A DNA stretch of 64,000 bases from the NCBI GenBank assembly GCA_036426205.1, contig CM071573.1, positions 76,790,159 through 76,854,158 on the forward strand, read 5' to 3'. Below are positions 12,650 to 25,252 of this stretch, in pieces. The translations under genes and the position numbers were made by a program. Source of the stretch: Ascaphus truei. Taxonomy: Eukaryota; Chordata; Amphibia; Anura; Ascaphidae. Each line of letters starts with the position of its first letter. Position 1 is the first letter of the stretch. Under the pieces are notes generated by a model that did no database searches, was not told the origin of the DNA, and was given only the letters and a program-made list of their open reading frames with translations.

Positions 12650-14215
12650 TTGGGGCCCCAAACCCGGACTTCCCAGGACACTGGATCCCTGCACATTGCC
12701 CCCAGCACGCCCCCACCCCCCCACGGCCTCAACCCTCTTCTTCTACACATGTACCATCATCCCACTAAGAATACAAACGACGACAACCACCCCCCCCCCC
12801 GAGCCCACTTTGTTTTCGCTGGGCCTTTTAACAGGCACTTGAAGAATGGTACCCCAGATGTACAAGCACTGACACTGTAACAACTTTGTGCGCAAATCAT
12901 ACAAAGCAACTGCAGACAGACTTTCTCTTGCTATTGGGCATCTGTACTGCCTTATCATTCATCTTCAGTTTACAAAGGACACCTCCACCCCACCTATGAT
13001 CGCGTGGCCCCCCCATATTAAGTCATCTCGCTCCCGACGGCCCTCACGCGTCCAGGCAACAACACCACCGGACCAGGAGGCTCCCCCACAGCGCCCCGAC
13101 CCACCCCAAGACACACGCATTCTCCCCTCAGCAGATCTGATCCACCCCACCATTACACCAGTGTTTGCAGCAGCGAAACCTGTGCTCAGATCCCCGCTTT
13201 GTCAGAAAAGACACAGGCCAGCCAGCGTCGCACTATAAATGATTGCTCTAGTTACGGGAAGGGTTTTGTGCCCACAAATCACCTATGTACAGCTCTACTA
13301 TACACGTTTCCCCCGCCACACGATACTAAACCCCACCACCCCATAAACAACCAAAAACCAATTATTACCATCATGTGACCCCCAGACCCCCCCAACAGGC
13401 CCCCCACCAGCCAGCATGCCGGTCAATTCAGACTAGTCCCCCCTAATATCCGACAGCTGCATTCTTGCCACTCCCTTGCACCTAATTCGTACACACACTG
13501 TTTCCGTGATACATACACGCAAGTCCCTTTGATGTCTAGAAATATGGGGGTTACTTACTAGGTCTTCCTGCCGTGCAAAATGGGCAAAACCCATGGTTAA
13601 AAAGAATTGCATAAGATTACACACGAACCCAAACGCTCCGGTTTTCAACTGCCAACCCACAAACCCCCCCCCCCCGTATTTCCCCCCTCACACCCCCCAC
13701 CCACACACACAAACCCACCCCCCCCCTTCCCCCCTTACTATTTTTTTCTTTTCGTTTTCGAACCCTCCTCTTACTCGGTGGTATTCCACAATGTAGCTCA
13801 GTTCTCCTCCTCCCTGTCTGCCCCCCCGTATACCCTCCGCTCTTCCCCTCGGGCGGCCCACTTTCCCCACCCGCCGACTTTCTCCTTAAGGCCCCCCGCT
13901 TATGTCCCCCACCCCCCCAACCCCAGCCCCAGCCCCCCAACCCGACACGCCCCCAACACACAACCTACATCGCCAAACTCACCTGCGCCCCCTAAATCAC
14001 CACGAGGCCCGCAAATTCAAGTTCCTCCCCCCGCCGAGCGACAACCACCACGTCCTGGCGACACCAACGCCCCCCCCCCCCCAAACCCTGATCCCCGTCC
14101 ACGGCAACTATGGTACTCGTCTCCTGCGCAGCTGTAACCAGGACACCCCGGATTCCGCACCCCCCTATCACCGCCCCCCACAAACCATTTTACCCCAACA
14201 CTGCGATTCTATTTT
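12650..14215. other. C-rich corrupted block in duplication copy B
   Basis: Short islands of copy A sequence (for example AAAGAATTGCAT, ACAGTGTTTGCAGCAGC-like words, GATACATACACGCAAGTCCC) remain in order but are separated by runs rich in C. The result is about twice the length of the matching part of copy A. The long frames here (such as 13607-14137 plus) are proline-rich consequences of the C-runs and are not genes. The pattern looks like failed consensus calling. Confidence 0.7.
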
Positions 14216-14566
14216 CCTTGATAGCTATGCACTATCTCATTGCCCTCCCTTGTACTTCTCTATGTTGCCCTCATTTTGCAGACGGGAGATTTAGACAACC
14301 CCAGATGGTCATGTCTACTAAATATTGCCCTTCTCTAAATAATCCTGGCATTACTTAGTTTGGTGATATTGTATATCTATAAATATGATAGCTGCCCCTG
14401 ATAACGACATACAGTTTTTAGTTGCACATGATGGTACGGCTCACACTCACATAGAAACACGTAGAATAATACAAGTTCACTTTTTCCCATGTGCTGTGTT
14501 TATGTGTCTGTTGGTTGGACATACAGTAGTTTTGGATTGATTTGGATTTTGTTGTATTAGGTCACG

Positions 14567-14712
14567 GGTAGCCAACGCCAGAGCTCAAGAGCTACCAACT
14601 TGTCAACCAAGTTTGATTGGAGCAACGGATTGAGCTACCTGGCTGAAGCAAGGATATCCTGAAAACCTGGCCTGTTGGTAGCTCTGAGGATTGTGGAGTT
14701 ATCTACCCCTGT
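14567..14712. mobile_element. hAT-type foldback MITE, copy in duplication B
   Basis: Same element as 6898-7042 with one-base indels; part of the tandem duplication and not an independent insertion. Confidence 0.75.
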
Positions 14713-15256
14713 ATACACAATGTATGCAAAACCTTTTGTCAACTTATCTAATTAAAGTAAAAGAAGGAGATTAAGAACCATTCAGTAGTGAGCTGTGGTC
14801 ACCGAAAAAATGCAATCCTGAGAGATTTCACACCAACAATATCTGGTTCTCTCAAGAGCGTGAAGTAAACATGATGACTTGATAACTATATTTAACAGAG
14901 GGACCCCTGCCAAACAAAGAGGGGGTGGCTGGGACCAACTGCATTACATTGACACATGATGGATGATGTGTTTGTAAAGTCACAGAGAGTGACTTGTTAC
15001 AGAATGACTCAGATTATTAAAACATAGGGAACAAATCCATTTTTAATACATAGAAATCTTTCCTGGTCGTCCCAGCAGAACCTCAACTGCACCCCATGTA
15101 ACTTTGTATTCAGTCTGTCAACTGTTACCTCAGCTGCTCAACTACCAAAACACAGCTGCAGAGCCCTGGCAGCATGTCAGAGCTTATTATGGATGGGGTG
15201 CTGGAAAGCAAAACTTTGCCAATATTTACCATTTTAGATTGTAAATATCCACTTAT

Positions 15257-16673
15257 GAGGAAGACCGAAAACTCCAGGTTACCCGAGGATACCGAAGGTC
15301 CAGTGTTACAGAGGAACATACCGAAGTCCTAGTGGTTACAGAGGACATACTGAAGTCCTAGTGTTACCGAGGCACATACTGAAGTCCTAGTGTTACCGAG
15401 GACATACTGAGTCTAGTGTTACCGGGACATACTGAAGTCCAGTGTACCGAGGACATAATGAAGTCCTAGTGTTACGAGGACATATGAAGTCCTAGTGTTA
15501 CCGAGGACCATACTGAAGTCCTAGTGTTACCGAGGACATAATGAAGTCCCAGTGTTACCGAGGACATACCGAAGTCCCAGTGTTACCGAGGACAAACGAA
15601 GTCCCAGGGTACCGAGGGACATACCGAATCCTAGTGTTACCGAGGACAATACCGAAGTCCTAGTGTACCGAGGACATCACCGTACGTCCTAAGTGTTAAC
15701 GAGGGACATACCGAAGTCCTAGTGTTACGAGACATACTGAAGTCCTAGTGTTACCGAGGACATACTGAAGTCCAGTAGTGTTTACCGAGGGACATACTGA
15801 CAAGTCAGTCCTAGTGTACGAGACATACCGAAGTCCTAGTTTACGAGGACATACCGCCAGTTCTAGTTACCTGAGGAATACGAAGTACCCGTGTTACCGA
15901 GACATACCGAAGTCCCAGTTTACCGAGGACATACCGAGTTTAGTGTTACGAGGACATTACCGAAGTCCTAATGTTACTGAGGACATACTGAAGTCCTAGG
16001 TTACCGAGGACATACCGGAAGTCCTAGTGTTACCGAGGAATACCGAAAGTCCCAGTGTTAACCGAGGACATAACGAAGTCCTAGTGTTAACGAGAGGACA
16101 TAACGAAGTCCTAGTGTTACCGAGGACATATACGACAGTCCTAGTGTTACGAGGACATACCGAAGTCCTAGTGTTACCGAGGACATACCGAAGTCCAAGT
16201 GTTACCGAGGACAACCGAAGTACAGTGTTACCGAGGACATACCGAAAGTCCTAGTGTTACCGAGGACATACCGAAGTCCTAGTGTTACCGAGGACATACG
16301 AAAAGTCCGAGTGTACCGAGGACATACGCCAGTCCCATGTGTACACGCGGAATACGAAGTCCCAGTGTTACCGAGGACATACCGAACGTGCCAGTGTACC
16401 GAGGACATACCGAAGTCCTAGTGTTACCGAGGACATACCGAAGTTAATGTACCCGGGAAATACTAAGTTAGTGTACGGGACATTACCGAAGTCCTAGTGT
16501 ACGAGGACATACTGAAGTCCTAGTGTTACACGAGGACCATACCGAAGTCCTAGTGTTACGAGGACCTACCCGAAGTCCTTGTGTTATCGACGACATACCG
16601 ACGTCCTAAGTGGAACCGAGGATTCACCGAAGTCCTAGTGTTACCGAGGACATACCGAAGTCCTAGTGTTACC
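15257..16673 (+). repeat. 28-bp minisatellite array, copy B (about 50 units)
   Basis: Same unit, same flanks and nearly the same total length as 7591-9063, with a different pattern of one-base indels. Equal length in two supposedly diverging copies argues that the indels are largely sequencing noise, since a real VNTR would be expected to change copy number first. Confidence 0.97.
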
Positions 16674-16813
16674 AAGTGGAGATGTGCGCACCATGCAAAT
16701 GTTAATAAATAAACACACAAAGTAGATGGGGTGAAAATAATAATAATAGGTCTACTTGTATTGGCAGAAGAGGAGGATTGGGAAGGTGGCTTGATGGAGG
16801 TGGGATGCTAGGG

Positions 16814-17199
16814 CAGGGGTGTGCAAAGTGGGGGCACTCCCCCCAGGTGTGGCGGGAGAATTTCATGGGGGGGAGCAGTGGCTACCGAGGTCCCACGCTC
16901 TGGGTATTACAGTGTGCTGCTGTGTGCTGCTGTGTGCTGCTGTGTGCTGTTGTGTGATGCTGAGGGATGCTGTGTGCTGCTTTGTGATGCTGCTGCTAAG
17001 ATTGTCTAGCCTCTCCCCATAGTGCCACTTCCAGGGCCATGTACTTTTCATGGTGATGACAAATTATGTGGCCATGGCAACATGACATCACATGACCCTG
17101 TAACGTCATTTGACGCCAGAGCCGGGGAGGAGTCGGGGCGTGAGCTGGGAGGTAAGCAGGCAGGGGGGGGCACAGGTTAAAAACTTTGCGCACCCGTGC
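16814..17199 (+). mobile_element. hAT-type MITE, duplication copy B
   Basis: Starts with CAGGGGTGTGCAAAGTGG and ends near TTTGCGCACCCGTG. Internal TGTGTGCTGC units at about 16912-16985. Counterpart of 9202-9578 in the other copy. Confidence 0.75.
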
Positions 17200-17582
17200 T
17201 CTAGAGAAAAGAGTAGGAGTGGTAACTACTATAAACATCAGCAGTTGTACTAGAGCCGCGCGGCCCTGTAGTACTAAAAGATATAACGTCAGGATTCATC
17301 AAAATGTTTGTGTTCGGCAACAGCCAGTGCCACATTTATTTGTCAGCATGGCTATCATCATCGTGTCCTTGGTAGAGGCAAGAAAATCGTATCCGCCTCC
17401 GCAGCAGAACATAGTGTTACACAACAAGTGTTGAGAAGGAGGAGTACGAGTGCGAGCATTGTGAGTGATGACGTACAAACAAAGTGTTTTGTATGACTGC
17501 TGCCATAGCAGCAGGGCCTAGTGTTGTGAGAAAAACGGAAAGAGATGAGATGAGATTTACAATATAAGCTGTTAAATAACAG

Positions 17583-17905
17583 CAGCCACATAATTTGTCA
17601 TCATTGTCATCACCATGAAAAGTACACAGCCCTGGAATTGGCACTGTGGGGAGAGGCCAGAAAATCTTAGCAGCAGCAGCACACACAGCACAAAGCATCA
17701 CACAGCAGCACAAAGCAGCACAAAGCAGAACACAGCAGCACACTGCAGCACACAGCAGCACACAGTAGCCTACAGCAGCACACAGCAGCACACAGCAGCA
17801 CACAGCAGCACACAGCAGCACACAGTAGCCTACAGCATCACACAGCAGCAAACAGCAGCACACAGCAGCACACAGCAGCACACAGTAGCCTACAGCAGTA
17901 CATAG
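17583..17905 (-). repeat. Inverted partner and CACAGCAGCA minisatellite with 60-bp higher-order period, copy B
   Basis: The first 85 bases are the reverse complement of 16990-17075. From about 17670 the array has a 10-bp unit, CACAGCAGCA. The variant CACAGTAGCCTACAG occurs at 17761, 17821 and 17881, exactly 60 bp apart, so six monomers form a higher-order unit. Cysteine-rich minus-strand frames here are shadows of the array. Confidence 0.85.
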
Positions 17906-19061
17906 CAGCACACAATAATACACAATATAAAACAGACAATATAAAACGTGTGTATTCTGACCAGGTATTAACCTCTGGGTGTGCTTTGGCAGAACTACAT
18001 GTGAGAGAAATGTCAGAGTCAGAAAACACCAGCATCGTTAGTGCCAGTTGTCAACTTCTAGTGGCATTTAAAAGGATTAATTTTTTATTCCCATTTTCTG
18101 GTGCCCCCAAACAAACCAGCACTCACACAGCATTACAAGCCACACACAGTATTACATGGCTGTTTATACAGTGATTGGCTCAGTGTATGTGCTCCTAGAT
18201 GTTTCAACAGGGAAGCCATGCTGAGAGTGACGGCCATGGACGTACTCGTTTTATTTGAATTTTTTTGCCCTGTGAAAAACCTATATAAAACATATATAAA
18301 ACCATGTATTGTGTAACCGCAGGGTTTAGTAAGAGAGACTGAATGAGAAGTGATAGGCTGAGACTTTTGCAAGCTAAGCTACTGCTGCTGAATGAGTCAA
18401 CTGACTGGGCTGCCACCAGTGCTATCCTGCCCATCGCATATTATACTTCTTTAGCTTTGGTAATTATAAATATTACATATAACAATTTTAAAATCAAAAG
18501 CCAATATAGCCTTGAATTCAAAGCACATGATTATATAAGAAAAACTTATATAAAATTTTTTAAGGGGATGGTGTACAAAGTAATAGCACCACTGCACAGC
18601 AGTAGAACCAGCAGTGTTCAAGCATGCCAGAGGAAGGGGCCATGGTGGAAGCAGCAGAAGCAAGTAGCATGAATGTTGGAGAATGAGAAATGCGTATGGG
18701 ATTGTATAACAATCTACACCATCATTTCCAAAACAAATTATGATCCATGACCCAAACTAAAAAATGGCCAAGATGCAACCAGTGTCAGAAGCTAGTACAC
18801 ACCTTTGTCATAATCGCCAACTAATTTCCATGATTGTATTCTGACATGGACAAGGTACAAGGAGTACAAGTAAGACAAGTTTAGGGCAGTATATTGGGAC
18901 TAAGTTAATTATTTTCAGGAAGAGGATGAAGAGGATGTTTGATCTCCATTGTGACCTAAATGAGGAGGCGCTACTAAAAGGCCACGAACTTCAATGTGCT
19001 GTATGACTGGCACTGACCTCTCCAAATAATGGGAATCAGTAAGTAGAACCTAAAGTACTGT

Positions 19062-20475
19062 ACTTCACACAGGACTTCTCCTAGAACGATAATTCCTACC
19101 AGGGGCTATGTGGAGCCATCTGGGTCTGAAGTGTCACTTTAGTTTAGGTGTGGGTGACTTCCTCCTTCTGGGTCAGTGTGGTGGTGGTGGCTGTTCTCTG
19201 GTGACCTGGAGGAAGATGCAGATGATTGCTGATGAAGACACTCCCAGACATCACAGTGATTAAGCTGCATATCTTGGTGCATGGTTGTATGCACATGCAA
19301 CATGTGCTGCAGCATTTCCTCTGCTTTGGAAGAGGAAGTTTTATTTCTCACTGTCGCCAGCAAGCCAGAATCAGTTGAGGATAATGGCAAAGAAAAGACT
19401 GTTGCTGGAAAAGATGGCCCTAGCAGAATCTCACTCTCCGACATAGAAAAAGGCACATCCTCATTCTCACCTGCTTTCTCTAAGTCACTTCCAATGAAGT
19501 GTGAGGTTGGAGTAGGTGGAAAATTACTTTCTACAAGCTCAACTCAGCCACAACCTGTTACCTATAACATGGCTGAACAGTAGCAGCAGTCTCCAGAGGC
19601 TCGCACACCACAGGGCATGCAGCCTCAGTACTATCGCAGCTGCTACAAGCACCAGCAAAAGCAACTAGTACATCTACTGCTGTTGTGCCTGCCATGCTAA
19701 CTGAGCATGTACTGTACTGCTTCCAAACCGCTCCTCGTTTCACTGGAGGGGCAGCAGAGCCCTCCTCCCTTGCCACTGCCTGAGCCTCTCTCCATTACAA
19801 GAGAAAAACCTATACAATGAATTGATGGATATTGAGTGGGAGAGAATTCCATACAGTACATAGGGAGATATAAGTGAAAAATGTTGGAGCTATAGAGGTA
19901 AAAGTGGCAAAGATGGACATCATTGTGTCTAGCGTAAGAAGGAGGCGAGGAAGAGAGGAAGGGGCATACCTTTGCAAGGTTGCAAGGGGAAATTGAATAG
20001 TTACAGATAGATAATAATAAATAGTACAGGAAATAGTTGTATTTGTTGTGGATAGGTGTTGGTAAAGTAGACAGGTAGGAGGATGGACTCAGGATTATTA
20101 GTCTAATGATGTGTCCCTCTCCCAAAATTCCTTCTTTAGCTCATATCCTGTGGGACTATATTCGCCACGTGGTCTTCCATTATGAGGTCTCTTATCTCAG
20201 CCAAACTCTTACCCCACTAAACATGCCCTTGATTTTAGACAACACCCATAGGTAAGGCTTCAACATTCTCCAACTCTCAGTCCCTGCATATCTACATGTT
20301 TTCACACCCAGTCCCTGCTCTCGTGGTGGTACTACTGGTGGTGATGTGTTGCTGTAGATGGCTGCCCTGGTTGATTTGGAGGACTGTCCATCTGAATCCT
20401 ACTGCCTCAAATCATCATCATCATCCTCATCTAAAACAGGCACATACTGTAATGAGAATGTGTTTGCTTTAAATC
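19062..20475. other. Spacer after the duplication, no confident gene
   Basis: Moderately open frames occur on both strands (19281-19583 plus, 19139-19456 minus, 19558-19776 minus), rich in Ser, Thr, His and Gln. They are in different frames and match no family I recognise; a decayed transposon-encoded protein is possible but unsupported. Confidence 0.4.
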
Positions 20476-20477
20476 AG

Positions 20478-20700
20478 CTCAGAGGCATCTAAATCTGCTG
20501 ACGGAGTTGTAGAATCCAATCTGCCAACAGATTGCGAAATCTGCATGGTATATTGGTAATAATAATTTTAAAAATTCGCAAAACGAAAACCGCCCTTTTT
20601 GAGATTGAACCGCTGAAATCCGCGGACCAAAGGAACCGGCCGATCTGCTGCAGATCCAAATCCACCAAAAAAATGTGCCCATTGCTAGAAATATTGTCAC
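20478..20700 (-). repeat. Interspersed repeat of the AATCCGCxGA family
   Basis: Reverse complement reads GCAATGGGCACATTTTTTTG, GTGGATTTGGATCTGC, then GGTTCCTTTGGTCCGCGGAT. The same word order occurs on the plus strand at 60112-60480, and degenerate relatives lie at 25253-25420 and 25687-26060. Confidence 0.7.
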
Positions 20701-20839
20701 AGCTAGCAACACATGGAGTGTCCTACTTATACTTTCAACATTATACAAATATAGCGATTTCAGAGAAATTCACAATTATTAAAGAAAAAATCCAAGCAGA
20801 ATTTTTCTTTGTTGCAATTTTTTTACATAGAATTGAAGC

Positions 20840-21050
20840 AGGGGGTCTCTGGACTGAACCCCAGTAATGCCAGCTCCGGGGACCCCCTGCTTCCCAAGAT
20901 ACCTACCACCATAGGGGACACCCGTAGCTGCTCCACTAGCAAAGATCACAAAATGCCCCGCTCTCTGCAGGCCAATAGGAAGCCGTGATGTCATCCGGGG
21001 TGGCTTTCTACTGACCTGTATGATGAGGAGCTTTAAAAACAAGAGAGATA
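20840..21050 (+). repeat. Partial copy of the CAGGGGGTCTCxGGA MITE family
   Basis: Shares GCAGGGGGTCTCTGGACTGA and AGGCCAATAGGAAGC words with the fuller element at 43993-44340. One terminus appears lost. Confidence 0.5.
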
Positions 21051-21594
21051 CTAGCACCCCCTGTCAGAGATTAATATTTGCTTATCAATTAATTACTTCC
21101 TTGAATGCCAACACATTTGCTCATCCTCTAGATGTATAGTAAAGATTGTCCAATACAGTATAAAGAACGGTTTGGCGGTAAAAGATCAGAGTAGGTCTTC
21201 TCTATGTTCAGAGCTTTATTTCTGTACTAAAAGTACAGAGCTAACATCATTATGGAATAGTATTACAGCCGGGTCACTGCCAAACATCATGTTATGCATT
21301 GTATTCAGATTGACCGCTCCCCTTAATCAAATCAAGCTTCATTGGCATCACGTAAGAGCATTTCAGTATTGCCAAAGCATGAATAACAGGGGTAAGGTAT
21401 AATGATTGCACTGTACATGTGTAGCACCTCCCACCCCTCCCCCCAACCCCTAAGGATCCGCTATTCCTGGATAAGTGCCTCATGTTACTGGTGTGGTGGT
21501 GCATACCTGTAGGCTCACAGAAGGCTGAGTGCTCCGCACATGGTATTAAGGAGTATCAATAGGGTAGGAGCTCAGCTCAGGTCTTATAGTGCAG

Positions 21595-21812
21595 CGCCTC
21601 CATCTTGTAGGGCTCCTGTAATTAGACTGTAAGCTCCTCGGGGCAGGGACTCCTCTTCTTTAATGTAACTTTTATGTCTAAAGCACTTATTCCCATGATC
21701 TGTTATTTATATTATCTGTTATTTATTTGATTACCACGTGTATTACTACTGTGAAGCGCTATGTACATTAATGGCGCTATATAAAATAAAGACATACAAT
21801 ACAATACAATAC
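21595..21812 (+). mobile_element. L2-like LINE 3' tail
   Basis: TTAGACTGTAAGCTCCTCGG through TACTACTGTGAAGCGCTATG to ATAAAATAAAGACATACAAT matches the tail of the longer copy at 62480-63350, ending in a (ATACA)n-type run. No coding part is left. Confidence 0.75.
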
Positions 21813-22162
21813 AGAAGTTCTCCCCACAAGTGCTCCTCCTTCATAGACACACTCAGGCAGATGTTGGTACAACTGTTGTTTATTGAATCAGTCACATCAT
21901 ACTCCAACATCGCCCTCTTCCCTGCATTAGACCCCAGGAGCTCGAGGCCAAAAGAGCCCATCCTTAACCCTCTTACCCTTGATAGGGCAAGGTTTAATCG
22001 CTTCCACTCCACAGAGGGAGGGGACAAAACAAACACAATTTAGTGGAGTGCCAACATTTATACCTGGGATGGGGTTGTAACCCTGCCCCATAACATGGCA
22101 GGTATAGGTACTGACTGGCATCAAACCACTTGCATGTGATCCAGTCAGTATCCTCCCAGGCT

Positions 22163-22290
22163 TTATGCTTTGTAACACTGCGGAAAGAAGAGATCAGTGT
22201 ATCTAGAAACCTCACACAAATAAAAGCATTTAGTTAGCCACAGAACGGTATTGTCTATTCGTTTTTGATTATTAAGCTCGGCTAACACGG
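22163..22290 (+). repeat. Repeat terminus with hammerhead-like hairpin (copy 1)
   Basis: Contains AGAAGAGATCAGTGTATCTA, then GAAACCTC, CAAATAAAAGCATTTAGTTA and CACAGAACGGTAT. The reverse-complement copy is at 45955-46053. Both end beside AT microsatellites. Likely the terminal part of a PLE-like or other retroelement. Confidence 0.55.
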
Positions 22291-22349
22291 TACAGATATA
22301 TATATATATATACACATATACATACACACAGTATATGTATATATATGTA

Positions 22350-22739
22350 CACTGGCGACACACTTTATTCGAGCTCGGCTAGTCCCACGAATTCGGGTAT
22401 ACCCGGGTGTATTGAGGTTTGTGACTGTTTTCTGCCCGAGTGCATTGAGGTATTTTCCAGGCAGGGATTGAAGCATTTTATTCCCGCTGGCTGCAATACT
22501 GCACAGTATATATATATATACTGCATTACAATTCATGAATTTATGCCATCTGGTAGACACGCGAAGCATTGCAGCCTATTAAATCCTAATCATTATCATT
22601 TAACAGATCAGCCGCCCGTCAGCCAGGCATGAAGGGAAGGCAAACACAAACGGGGCTTGTCAGAGGTGAGGAGCGGCGCATTCCAGGTATCTGCCAGGTA
22701 CATACTGGGTATTTGCTCGAATAAAGTGTGTCGGTGCAG
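22350..22739. mobile_element. MITE with CGACACACTTTATTCGAG termini
   Basis: CGACACACTTTATTCGAG (22355-22372) is exactly inverted as CTCGAATAAAGTGTGTCG (22716-22733). TA flanks both proposed ends, which would fit a Tc1/mariner-type target, but the outermost bases differ. An internal AT run lies near 22507-22520. Confidence 0.7.
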
Positions 22740-22744
22740 TAACC

Positions 22745-23535
22745 CTCTTTCACCCCCCCCCCCCGCCCCACATGAGATTGGGTGGGGTGCACTCCTTCTG
22801 GTTACTGTACACGGTCTTGGTGCTGTGACCTGCTGGCAAACAGGAGGACTGAGGGCTCAGCGGTGTTGTGGGGAGAACCAGGACAGGGACAGGAGGTGGT
22901 GTGGGACAGGTTACCTTGCTCTCTCTGGGTGGTGCAGTGCCTCCAGCCAGTAGGGATCCCCTTGGGTCTTCAGAGTAGAGACCTCCACTGACACTCCATT
23001 CTCCTCACACCAGGAACAGTGATACACACTCAGCAGCTTCTTTCTGTGGTTCTTTATTCAGAGCAGCATACACAGCATGCAGCAGAACATCCTAGGCCTG
23101 ATCTTGCTCTCTGCCATTCTGCTCATGACAGCTTAAACCTTACCCAGGTGGGGCAAGAGGGGGAGAACAATTCTCTGTCCTCTCTCTTCAATCTCTTCTC
23201 TCCTACTAACTCCTCATCCTAACTGATATACTAATTTTAGGGAACATGTCTCAATTTGAATATCCTCAGGGAGTGTCTCTAACTTTGAATCATTACAACT
23301 CAAAACTGGATACAGATTGGCTCACACACACAGCAGGGAGTGTTCCAACCAATATCCACCCTTTGGATTAACATGATCAAAGGTTGCTTAGGCCCGCCCC
23401 TGAATATTGCTACAATACTCAGAGCTGAAACTCACAGGCAGGCCAACTGAAGGAATTAACCTTTCCACTGCCTGTTCTAACAGGACTGACAGAGGAAAGG
23501 CCCAGAATTAGCAATAGCTGCTGAAGGCCAGGCTA
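22745..23535 (-). mobile_element. Possible LTR-like segment, minus orientation
   Basis: On the minus strand there is a polyadenylation-type CTGAATAAAG (near 23050-23060) and no coding capacity. No convincing TG...CA borders or target duplication were found, so this is only a suggestion. Confidence 0.25.
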
Positions 23536-24010
23536 TATATATATATATATTCGCAGCACTCCAGGATTACACAAATATGGGAGAAAGGGCAGGTTTAGGG
23601 CTCGAAACGTCGCTCAGGTTTTATTGTTTGTATCTTATGATGTGTTAAACAAATGTAATCTGTATATTTTTCTAATCCTGGACTGCCGTGGACATTTTCT
23701 ATTTTTTTATTGTTTTGATCCAGAGAGGTGAACACGGATCCTCCAGGGAGCCCATGTTCTACAGGTCAACTCTCTATTCTCATTCTATTTATCTTCAGCA
23801 AATTTTGCATATACAGCTTGGAAGGCTCCTTTAAATGAAATTGCAACGCGCATTTCGTTAATGCTGGCAAATCGTCTGCGAACCATGACAGAGTGTTGGT
23901 ATTTTCCAGACTAAAAAAAAGACCAATTTCAGCGTTGTGGGACCATGGTGCACGCTGAAAGAGTTTTGCTGTTGTACTGATTAGGAGTTACACTCTCACA
24001 GCTTTTCTCA

Positions 24011-24020
24011 AAGGGAGGAT

Positions 24021-24064
<44 letters not shown>

Positions 24065-24066
24065 GA
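24011..24066. repeat. GA microsatellite
   Basis: (GA)n from about 24027 to 24061 with GA-rich flanks. Confidence 0.95.
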
Positions 24067-25250
24067 GAGTGTTGAGTTCGGCATCTCTTTGGCGCAGTTA
24101 ACCTCTTCTACGCTGTAATACAGGTCTATTAAGGGAAGACATTTGGTAAGTCCTCCACAGATCATTTATCTAGCCCCTAAAAATTACGTGGGTCATTTAA
24201 TTTATAACTCAATGTATAATCAGCATCATGACTAATATATTATTTTAAATGCTTTGTTATTTTATTGTTATTTCAGCAAGTGAGTGGACTAAAGGAAAAA
24301 CACAGATGGAGGGAAATAATGCATTATCACTTCGGAGAATGAAACCGGTTCAAATCCAAATACTACCACCTTCTGATTTTAATGGTGTATCATCAGCCAA
24401 AAACTAAAATTATAATGGTTTATGAACTGAAATAATTGTGGCTTTTACCAAGCTACTGTAGCTTTTTTTTCCTGAGGTCAGCAATGGTATAAATCTGCTT
24501 CAAATAATAATATTACAACCGTAGTGGGGAGTGAATTTATTTGAATATAAATGCAATTTAAATGTTGTACACCATTTCAGAATCCAGGTTTTCCTGCAGA
24601 ACAATGTTCCAGTCTTAGGGCCAAGTCAACAAAGCACTGTTTAGTTACATAATGTGGCATTAACCAAAGGTAATTTCACGTTTTGTCTTACCACATATCT
24701 TCAAAGGCTAATAACGTAATGTTAAGCCCTGTGACCCCTGCAGAGAGCATTAGCTATAATGGCCATTAGTACTCATTACAGTATATGCAGAAGAGCGCCT
24801 ATTCACAAAGGTCTGTTAATGTTAACGCAGTGACTTCACATTACGTTAGTTGGGTCAAATCTAAAATTAAGGTTTCTCCCGCACCATGAATTAGGACTTT
24901 TACAGGGTCTAGATAAGAGTAATACCACAGTATGACTTACTGTAACTAACATATTGTTATATCCAGGGTTGTTTCCCTCTCCTCCCTCTCTCTTTTACCT
25001 TTAGTTAAACACATTTCAGGATCTGGCTGAGAGTAAGATTAAGACATACTTAACATCCCGTTATTGGAAGCTAACGCACATTGTGCTACAATAACGTGAC
25101 TTTAGGCCTATGCCAACTAGAGAAACAGCCGTAGTTTATGTATGTAACCAGTTTGTGGATATGCATTAACCTCAGGGAATATAACCTTAGTTACTGGTTT
25201 AGGTAACATCGCATCATGAGCTCTGATTTAATGGAGCTTTGGTGATCACG
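24067..25250. other. Spacer with a possible old DNA transposon
   Basis: CAACAAAGCACTGTTTA near 24628 and TGGAGCTTTGGTG near 25232 are weakly inverted, and TTAACG-type words recur between them. This may be a decayed element of about 620 bp. No gene is supported. Confidence 0.3.
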
Positions 25251-25252
25251 AG

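Larger units (their letters stand above)
11415..19061 (+). repeat. Tandem duplication, copy B (about 7.6 kb)
   Basis: Second copy of the 4532-11411 block, directly adjacent. It is about 770 bp longer, almost entirely because the stretch 12650-14215 is expanded and C-rich compared with 5788-6535. The 3' flank (19062 on) is unlike the start of copy B. A false haplotype duplication in the assembly is at least as likely as a real duplication. Confidence 0.9.

Noticed and set aside
13607..14137. Proline-rich 176-codon ORF
   Set aside because: It lies in the C-rich corrupted block; the matching part of the other copy has no such frame.
17417..17923. Cysteine-rich 168-codon minus-strand ORF
   Set aside because: Translation of the CACAGCAGCA array; the VCCCVLLCAAV pattern follows the 10-bp unit.
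19281..19583. 100-codon ORF as a host exon or transposon protein
   Set aside because: No recognised domain, no splice sites checked out, and equally long frames exist on the other strand.
21815..22180. Minus-strand LTR with ATTCAATAAAC signal
   Set aside because: Possible TG/CA borders exist but the flanks show no target duplication.
23597..23640. GAAACGTCGC as a hammerhead fragment
   Set aside because: No CUGANGA core or stem II was found upstream.
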